Of a DNA stretch of 64,000 bases, positions 50,410 to 64,000 are shown one piece after another. The notes under the pieces are model-generated. The model saw only the letters and a program-made list of their open reading frames with translations, made no database searches and had not been told where the DNA came from. The position numbers and the translations under genes are program-made. The stretch spans positions 23,922,443-23,986,442 of the forward strand of contig NC_046611.1 of assembly GCF_900324465.2 (NCBI RefSeq), read 5' to 3'. Origin of the DNA: Anabas testudineus. Lineage: Eukaryota > Chordata > Actinopteri > Anabantiformes > Anabantidae. Position 1 is the stretch's first letter. Each line of letters begins with the position of its first letter.

Positions 50410-51700
50410 ACGCCACTCCTTGTCCAGGGAGCACAGAGGTGGACATTCCTGAAACTGCTCTCTGATCAGCTAAAGTACCTCAAAGAGCTGCTGTCAGGCT
50501 GCAAGACCAGCCCTGTTCACCTGGCATGCTATAGGAGTCCATTAAACCTTTTTATTTCTGCTGATAAAAAGACAGTTTTCCCACACACACAGAGTCAGTT
50601 TGGATCACTGTCTTCTGTTAATTAATTAACTGTGAACGTTTGAGCATTAACTCATTTTCTACTTTTATTAATTAAGCGCCCATTAGCCCAGATAAATAGA
50701 TGTAATGTGTTTTCGTTTCTAATTTTCCACTCAAATCTGATTAATTGACGAGAAGCTTAAACTATAAAACCTTTAGCAGCTTTTTGCCCTCCCCTCTCAC
50801 ATGACTCATGGTTTTGTATGAGCACAGGAGCTCTGATTTCAATTATAATGTCCTAACCATTCTTCTGTCATTATTCACTGCTCATAATGTTTACATAAGC
50901 CACAGCTGCTGTCGCCACTGGGTAAGCACATTTTATCGTGTGTCTAACTTTTTGGCATGTATACACCGGCAATCAGATACGCTTTTGTTTGTCAAAGGAG
51001 AAAAAAAAAAAACTTTTTCTGACCCTCCTACTTGTCTCTGCGTCCTCGAATACGTTGTCTGCATCAATAGTAGGCTGCATCAGAAACAACAACAACAATA
51101 ATAATAATGATACTAACACAGTGACTAAACTCGTATACAGGGCTACAGCATTTCCACGTGTTTTTAGCAGGGTTTTTTTTTTTAGGGTTTTCTAGGACAA
51201 CAGATGGACATTTGTTCAAGCGTTAAAAGTGTTGTAATGCTCTTTATATCTTTCCTATCCATTTGGCCTGACTCCATGTGTTGAAGCTTATTCTTTTTAT
51301 TGTTGAACACCCGGAGCGTTTTATAAGCGTGGCAACTGTCACTCTCTTTGGCCACGATTACCCACAGGTCTATTACAACAAATTTAACCTTCATGACTCC
51401 TCGCTTATGCCATTATACGCATAAAAAAAAAAAAAAAAAAAGAGAAAGAAATAATCTGCGTGGAGACGCGGGTAAAATGCGTTAAACACCCCTCATGCTT
51501 CATGAATCACAGTGTCTATATCCACTGTAGTGGAGAATAGCTTCGGTTAACTGTTTCCTTCCTCTTTGAAACAATGATCAAATATAAACACCATTAAGCC
51601 ATAGTGCAGAGGGTGATTTGTATAGAATTGGTTTACTCGAATTTTATTGCATCGCTGAGTGCCCCATTAAGATACCGAGGAAAGAGCCATAACTGCTTGT
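50410..51700. other. Spacer after the polr1d-type gene
   Basis: AT-rich, with A runs at 51000-51011 and 51424-51440 and a small AAT/AAC-repeat patch near 51085-51110. No homeobox or other coding exon is found, although gsx1 occupies this interval in human. Confidence 0.5.
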
Positions 51701-51719
51701 GAAGAAGTCAAAACAAATA

Positions 51720-52260
51720 GTCCTTTGATACACGCGATCGAGGTAAAAGCCCCGTCGCCCTGTACGTTTAACATGAGAATAGATGCACTGCACTTATCTT
51801 ATAGGGGAGGCTCGAAACGGTGCGTACAGGTGCAGGTGAGTGTGGAGACGAGCACCACGCGCACGCACGTTAATTGAGTTGCGCAGGTCACTCCAGGCTA
51901 ATTAGTTTACCACGAGAGCTGCTGTTTAATGGGGCGAACACACTCGCTGAAGGCTAATGGCCGGCAAACACGGCGAGAGTGCAGCAGCTCCGCGTTTGTT
52001 ATCGCCAAGGGCCCTTCGTGCAGGGACGGTGGGCCCAAGCGCGCTAAATGGTGTTAAATGATGCATTTACAGAAGTGTAATGGATACATTTTAACAGTCA
52101 GAAAGGTGCAGCCCGTTTCAAAAAAATAGGTTATGGAAATAGGTCTGATGTTTGAGCTTTTCTCTCGAGTTTCCAAGACAACTGTCTCTCCATCCAGGCC
52201 TCTTATCTGACAGGTCAACCAATGTTTGCGCCCATACATATCGATTTATCAGTCGCAAAG
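51720..52260 (+). promoter_or_regulatory. pdx1: Candidate pdx1 upstream cis-regulatory element
   Basis: About 0.5-1 kb before the pdx1 start codon, sequence complexity and CpG content rise without coding potential. The stretch has homeodomain-type sites, including GGCTAATTAG at 51896-51905, TTTAAT at 51925 and GCTAATGG at 51953. Next to the first is GTTTACC, a partial forkhead-like site. Mammalian PDX1 has conserved upstream areas I-III bound by FoxA, HNF1 and Pdx1. Equating this stretch with any of them is inference. Confidence 0.35.
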
Positions 52261-52764
52261 TGGAGACAGAGATACATCTGTATGGCTCGTCGATGGCTAC
52301 AGCGTTTGAGAACAACCCTTCTTGTCCCACATGAGAAAAAAAAACAACCTTTTCTCATTTACCCCTCTCGTTGTGTGGCGGCAGGGTCCCACACATCCAC
52401 CTGTCTGTCACTGCTGTAGCGGCAAACACAGCTGGGTGCCGGGTCGCCTAAGCGTTGCGGTATTTACAGAGTGGCATTGATTTACGCGCTGACGGCCGTC
52501 CTGTTCAGTTTACTGAAAAAATCCCCCGAGCTACACAATATCCTGGAAACTAAGGGGGCTACAGGTCTGGCCTTTGAGCAAACACTGAAACCAGTGCCTT
52601 GAGCGCTGCAGTCACATGGTAACAGAGTGACACACCTGTGCGGAGCCTTGAGGAGCTCGCAGTTGCGCCAGAGGCAGGTAGAGCAGGAGGTCCACGCCGA
52701 GGCAGGCCGTAGAAACGGTGCATGTGCGCGCAAACGGCCCCGCAGCCTCGGGTCCTCGGCAGCC

Positions 52765-55665
52765 ATGAATCGGGAAGATCATTACTACGCCTCTCAGGTT
52801 TTTAAAGAGTCCTGTGCCTACCAGAGGCCACAGGCTGAGGACTACAGCCACAGCCCGCCGCCCTGTCTCTACATGAGCAGGCAGGTTCACTCCGTCTACA
52901 CACCGCCGTCCATGGGAAGCTTGGAGCAGGCCAGCCTTCCTGACATCGGCCCTGCCTACGGTCTACCCAGCATGCGGGAGGATCCAGGTGTGCCTCAGCT
53001 CCACCATCCGCAGGGTCTCCAGCAGCAGCCTCTCCAGCCCACCGCAGGTTATGGAGACACGGGAGAACAGAGCAGATATCACCTCCCTTTCCCCTGGATG
53101 AAAACTACAAAATCTCACTCACACACCTGGAAGGGACAGTGGACAGGTAAACCCTTAAACCCCCGCACATCAGGAAATGTCATTTGTTTGAGATCACGAT
53201 AGAGGAGAATGGCTGAGTGTAGACCAACTGAATCTGAATGGGGACTTTCACACAGGAGCTTTCTTTGATCCGTATTGTAATTAGGCTACTTATCAGACAA
53301 GGCTTCAGATTCAAATACGTGTTAACAACATTGCTCGTAGTCATAGCACTGTCGAGGGAGTTTCATTCAACTCTTTCTGGTACCTGTAATGACATCATGC
53401 TCCTAACAATATGTTCCTGGGTGTTTCAGTTTACCTTGTCAGTCAATTTGCAAAAGGCCTGGTAAGTCAGCGCTGCCTTTTATCAGGCGCTATCGTCAAA
53501 AAAGATTTGGGTTTTGTCTCCACAAAGCGTTTTCACAAATATTCATATCTTAAGCCATCAATGCTTAAATACTATGGAGTATAATAGGCTGTTAAAACAC
53601 CTAAATCTACCACAGCGCCTGTAAACATAAAGAAAAAAATACAATTCCAAGTACAAATACAGTTTTTACTAACAGGACGTCTTCGCCACATGTTTGGATT
53701 TTAAATTAAGTTGCGGAATTTGTTTGATTAAAATATTCTGTTAACAAGTCACAGGCCTACAATGGCTTTAGGACATGAAGTAATTTATAACGAGCGGAGA
53801 GAGAGAGAGAAAACTTTCTGCTAAGATTTCTTCTAGTAAAATGATCATGCAGCCGACTGTTCTCAGACTTTTCTAATTTCAGAGGAGCTCCTCAGAAAAT
53901 AATGGACCTTGTTTCATTTGATCCTCATCCGTTACATGTGCATTTGGTGAACTTTTGCTCATGGCTGTTGTGATTAAATTAAATATAATCATCTACACCC
54001 ATGTTTTACGTACTAACGCAGTAGATGGATTTTTACTCCATCAATTAAGTACTTTTGTTAATAAGTTGTGAGAAGTTATTAAACCGTTAAGATGAAATTA
54101 AAATACGTTTTCACATGGGCCTAGGTGCAGTTGTGGGAAAATGTGGAAGTTTCTAAAACATTATTAGTTTAACGTAATTAAATTATGCCAAAAGCACGAT
54201 TTGCTGTATATTTATATAGTAAACAGGCAGATACAAAGTCGCTGATTCTTTCATTAGCGGAAACTTACAATTAAATTATAAAGTTTTAGTATTAAGTTGT
54301 TTAAGTTCGGGTGTAGTCTTCATTTCACCTTGAAGTGGGTCAATATAGGAAAATAATTATATTTGTATGTCTTGCACATCAGTTAGTGGTGACTAGCACT
54401 GTAACTATCTGATCTATGAATATTTAAATTAGATTTCAAAATTGAGCGACTAGTTTGTTGATTTTAGATGCTGAGATTTGTAAAAGCAAACATACAAGAA
54501 CACGAACTAACTATATATACTACTAACATATATTACATATTGGTAATATATATGTACCTTATTACTAATATAGGTTGAGCTTACTTGCTCATAATTTTTT
54601 AATAATTTTCTTTTGATATTTCTAGGGTAATTTTTTTAATTGCATGGCTGTTTCGATGTCTGGGTAAACTTGGTGCCCACCGGTAAACTACATGAGTTAA
54701 TTCAGTTAAGTTAGTACAGTTCACTGTGTTCCTCATCGAGTCAAATACTGCCAGAGGAAAATGAAGAGTATATATGTAGGTTATAAATATAGGCTATATA
54801 TATATATATATACAGTATATGTATATGTAGACTCTCACGACCTTTGACCTCTAAAACCATACGTCAGCAGTTAGGCCAAAGTAAAATACCTTCTTGCCCC
54901 CCTCAGATATCATACACCGCATTAATTAATCTATGCAAACTCTTATTGATTGCGTCGTGTTATTTGGAGCTGATCACTGGTATAAATGTTTGATGTGGCA
55001 CACGTGCACACAGATGTGAAATAGCTTTGCCCATAGCAAAATGTCTCCAAACAATTTACTCTTAATTCCTTATTGTCAAAAAACCTGCATTATAACTGAG
55101 TTTTATGATTTAAAAACAACACACTTGTTTAAATATTACGACTGAATAAACGTTTATTTGTCTGACTATTAGCTGGAGTAGTTCAAATCCACCCCATGAT
55201 AAGCTCGTTTCCTGACTCCCTCCATGCTGTAAGGCTGATGAGCGTCCCCCGTCTCGTTTGACCCTCTGTCTGTCCTCAGGACCCTACGTCATGGCGGACA
55301 CGGAGGAAAACAAGCGCACGCGGACCGCGTACACGCGCGCCCAGCTGCTGGAGCTCGAGAAGGAGTTCCTGTTCAACCGCTACATCTCGAGACCGCGCCG
55401 CGTGGAGCTGGCGCTCACGCTGAGCCTCACCGAGCGCCACATCAAGATCTGGTTCCAGAACCGGCGCATGAAGTGGAAGAAGGAGGAGGACCGGAGGAGG
55501 GCTCGGGGGGCCGACCCGGACCAGGACTCCTCCATCACCTCTGGAGATCAGGGGGAACTCGCAGGCGGGGTCTCCTCCACAAACGGACCTCACACCGCTT
55601 CACCGCCCGTTTCCCCGCTACACGGGCTCCCTGCGTCCGCACCTGGATCCAGAGAGGCCGCGTAG
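52765..55665 (+). CDS. pdx1: Pancreatic and duodenal homeobox protein 1 (ParaHox)
   Basis: Homeodomain activator of pancreas formation, insulin transcription and anterior gut patterning. Exons 52765-53146 and 55280-55665 close to 255 residues (zebrafish and human about 246-283). The N-terminus [16 protein letters not shown] matches the family's MNxExxYYA start. The PBX-binding hexapeptide FPWMK ends exon 1, followed by KGQWTGPYVM across the intron. The homeodomain starts [20 protein letters not shown] and includes helix 3 [20 protein letters not shown], with His in helix 3 as is typical of Pdx1. The two-exon structure with an intron before the homeobox is the family's. The frame is open upstream to an ATG at 52627, but family comparison favours 52765. 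The gene is convergent with urad. Confidence 0.98.
53147..55279 (+). other. pdx1 intron
   Basis: AT-rich, with an AT repeat at about 54797-54812. The 54885-55010 part stands out, with ATTAATTAAT, an octamer-like ATGCAAAC and TTATTGATTG, and is treated as a finding. No coding exon is present. Confidence 0.6.
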
Positions 55666-56155
55666 ACCCGCAGAAGGCAGCTCTACTACAGACTTCTGCA
55701 GGAGCCCCAGTAGAAGGAAGGTTTTAGAGTATCAGGCTCTTCTAAGATGGACCAGCGCCCCCTTTTCCCCACATAAAAGACCACCATGACCTGCTGCCTG
55801 GTCTCCACAGCTCCTCATGTCTTTGTGGAGACTCCTGGACACCGGGTGTCACACTGACACAGCCATAACACGCAGGGCCGCTGTCCTCCATCACATGAGG
55901 ACCACCACTCCATGAGGACTACCCACTGCTGCAGGGTCTAATTCAGTTTGTCATCTCAGAGAGGTGAGAGGCCATGAATGTGCCGTCATGTTTATGACTG
56001 TAAATATGAATAATATGACTTTAATGATGTAAATGATCCTTCATGTATAGGTTTAGGTTTAGTATGTTGAATGATCCACACAGATTGCTGTTATCGATTA
56101 TATGTTAACATTCACTACATGCTTTGATGGATCAGTATCACACACACACATTTTG

Positions 56156-56161
56156 AATAAA
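56156..56161 (+). terminator. pdx1: pdx1 polyadenylation signal
   Basis: AATAAA lies about 490 bases after the pdx1 stop codon and only 62 bases before the urad stop codon on the other strand. The two 3' UTRs are therefore likely to overlap. Confidence 0.7.
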
Positions 56162-56222
56162 ACAGATCATCACCCACTGATGTTTGACAACGGTGACTTT
56201 TGAGTGTTTGCGTGATTCAAGT

Positions 56223-56823
56223 TCACAACTTGTTGGGGGGCTCGGCGAGCACGAGACTCTGCAGACGCACGTGACAGATCCTCTTGACCTCGTCGATGCC
56301 GCGCGCCCTCTCCGCCGCGGCCTGGTTCCTGCTCCGCTCGGTCAGCTGCTGTAAGATCGTCTCCTTGTCGTTCGTCCGAGCGCAGATGACGAACGGGAAC
56401 CCGAAGCGCGTCTTGTAGGCCTCGTTCAGGAGGGACACGCGCGAGGCCTCCGCGCTGCTCAGCGCGTCCAGTCCGGCTCGCGCCTGCTCCTCGCGGGACT
56501 CCCTGGTCAGCGTTCCGCTCTGGAGCTCCCTGCCCGCGAGGTCCGGGTGACACCTGAGGATCCCCTCTTTACCTAGACACGAGCCATTATTAGGCACAGT
56601 GTGGGTTTGGTAACAACATCGAGCAGCATGAACCCCCCCCGACCTCACCTGTTTCGGGCAGAGCATCGATGAACTCGCTGATCGCAGCCTCCAGAGCAGC
56701 CAGGTTCTTAAACGGGCGCATCGACCACACAGCAGCAGATACAACGGGACACTTCTCCACCACGTTGCCGAAAACATTCACAAAATCCTCGTAGCTCAGA
56801 GCGTTCACTGTGCTGATGTCCAT
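56223..56823 (-). CDS. urad: OHCU decarboxylase (ureidoimidazoline decarboxylase)
   Basis: Third step of urate breakdown: converts 2-oxo-4-hydroxy-4-carboxy-5-ureidoimidazoline to (S)-allantoin, in peroxisomes. Exons 56649-56823 and 56223-56572 close to 174 residues (human URAD 173). His67 in RCHPDLAGRE and Glu87 in SREEQ occupy the positions of the catalytic residues described for the zebrafish enzyme. The C-terminal helix region FPFVICARTNDKETIL is also conserved. The protein ends in NKL, a variant of the PTS1 peroxisomal signal (SKL-type). All key residues are present, so the gene looks functional, unlike the decayed urate pathway of apes. The 3' end faces pdx1; in human CDX2 lies between them. 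Confidence 0.97.
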
Positions 56824-57250
56824 GTTTGTGTGAGGACACTCCGTGTGTGTGTGTCGTTGACCTTCGGACGAGACTTTGCAGCAAAGGTTAATGCACTGGT
56901 GGACACAGATTTACCTCCAGCCCCGTGCCCGACCGTCGTTTATTATTACATTGATTTGTTACATGTCATTCAATGTTTTCAAGAGTTTTAGGTTTTCGCC
57001 GCAGGTGTTTCTTCTTTGTCCAAACTTTGACCTCTCACGTCACCTAGCGCGTAAAGACAGTAATAGCAGTAACACTGTGCGGAGGGCAGGTGTGTAACAG
57101 TGACCTGAGGGGAGACACAAGAAGGGGAAACACACACACACACACTCACACATACACATGGTTTCATATTAAGGAGTCGCAGATGAAATAAATGATTTGA
57201 TGATCACTGAACACATCATCACCAGTCTTTGTGTAATATGGAAAAAAGCT
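56824..57250. other. Spacer between urad and flt3, including the urad promoter
   Basis: The urad 5' end is expected just above 56823; no TATA box is obvious. A CA repeat lies at 57130-57145. No gene is seen. Confidence 0.5.
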
Positions 57251-57256
57251 TTTATT
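57251..57256 (-). terminator. flt3: flt3 polyadenylation signal
   Basis: TTTATT on plus reads AATAAA for flt3, giving a 3' UTR of about 0.65 kb after the stop codon at 57905. That UTR would contain a run of A (in transcript sense) at 57584-57610. Confidence 0.55.
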
Positions 57257-57583
57257 GCATTTTCATCGCTAAAATCGAGCAACACAGTGTGAAAAATATA
57301 GATATAATAAGTGGTACAAAATATATAAGTGCATAAAACAACTGTTTAAACTATTTGTAATCTGCTTATATATGTATGTGAGTAAATTGAATTGAAAATA
57401 TAAAAAAAAAACATGTCAAGACAATCCATATTGTTGCAATGTCTTCAAATATTTTAAGGCAAAAGGTGTTGCAATATAGCAAAAAAAACAACCAGAAGCT
57501 GATCAGGTGTTCCAACAGCCTCATAGGAAAAAGTTAATAGATATCTATTCTGTTCTGAGAATATGCAGGCTCTTACAAACCTG

Positions 57584-57610
57584 TTTTTTTTTTTTTTTTT
57601 TTTTTTTTTT
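57584..57610. repeat. T homopolymer of 27 bases
   Basis: An uninterrupted T run in the predicted flt3 3' UTR, which would be an A run in the mRNA. It could cause internal priming in oligo-dT libraries. Confidence 0.9.
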
Positions 57611-57904
57611 GGAGCTGCACAATGAAAAACTTAAAGAATATAAAAGTATTGTATTTACATTCATACCATATTTTCATTTTGACAGTATATTTTGCTGAAA
57701 TGCCAGCCATGTTTATAATGACAACACACAGTATGCTCTGTTCTTATTACGATGTGAAATTATGTGAAATGAACGATAAATATTGTGTTATTCAAAGTCA
57801 TCTACAGTATTCTAATAAAATATATGCACATTCATTTTGCTGTAACCGCAGTGGAATATATATATATATATATATATAAAAAACCTTCGAATGCCGTTAG
57901 GCAA

Positions 57905-64000
<6,096 letters not shown>

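Noticed and set aside
55276-55593. Antisense frame of 105 codons over the pdx1 homeobox
   Set aside because: It mirrors the GC-rich homeobox codons and has no independent evidence.

Overview
The window is nuclear DNA of a ray-finned fish, most likely a compact-genome percomorph-type teleost. The evidence is GT-AG exons, 5'TOP and AATAAA signals, fish-type SINEs, Tc1 and LINE debris, and ten protein genes spliced by eye. Gene identity, order and strand match human 13q12: wasf3(+), gpr12(-), usp12(-), rpl21(+), gtf3a(+), lnx2(-), a polr1d 'isoform 2' type gene(+), pdx1(+), urad(-), flt3(-). It is a ParaHox locus with one surviving homeobox gene. I find no gsx1 between polr1d and pdx1, no cdx between pdx1 and urad, no rasl11a between rpl21 and gtf3a, and no mtif3 between gtf3a and lnx2. 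This is the pattern expected of one of two reciprocally reduced copies left by the teleost genome duplication. The copy assignment is an inference, because the sister copy is outside the window.

Layout. 1-12600: wasf3, with a CCAAT-type promoter, a 5' non-coding exon, eight coding exons, and two Tc1/mariner remnants, a SINE and a LINE scrap in its introns. 12600-20070: the single-exon receptor gpr12 and its CpG-rich 5' region. 20074-26165: usp12 in nine exons. 27570-29790: rpl21, with a well-formed H/ACA snoRNA in an intron. 29790-35500: a gene-poor stretch. 35530-37690: gtf3a with nine zinc fingers. 37800-48250: lnx2, with RING and four PDZ domains, one GC-AG intron, and a candidate alternative first exon that would give a RING-less protein. 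48768-50407: the polr1d isoform-2 type gene, head-to-head with lnx2. 52765-56161: pdx1, flanked by candidate regulatory DNA. 56223-56823: urad, tail-to-tail with pdx1. 57250-64000: the 3' part of flt3, covering the end of the ectodomain, the membrane segment and the kinase; its 5' end lies beyond the window.

The genes do not form one pathway. They are an old syntenic block of regulators of actin (wasf3), GPCR signalling (gpr12), ubiquitin (usp12, lnx2), translation and Pol III (rpl21, gtf3a), pancreas development (pdx1), purine breakdown (urad) and haematopoiesis (flt3). Coding models were checked by splice phase. Every complete model closes in frame at a length close to its family.

The points most worth a second look are the in-phase alternative first exon of lnx2, the polr1d locus that carries only the uncharacterised isoform-2 protein with no visible AC19 exon, the H/ACA snoRNA in rpl21, a PDGFR-like YVPM motif in the Flt3 kinase insert, and GC-rich, TAAT-containing DNA upstream of pdx1 where gsx1 would be expected.
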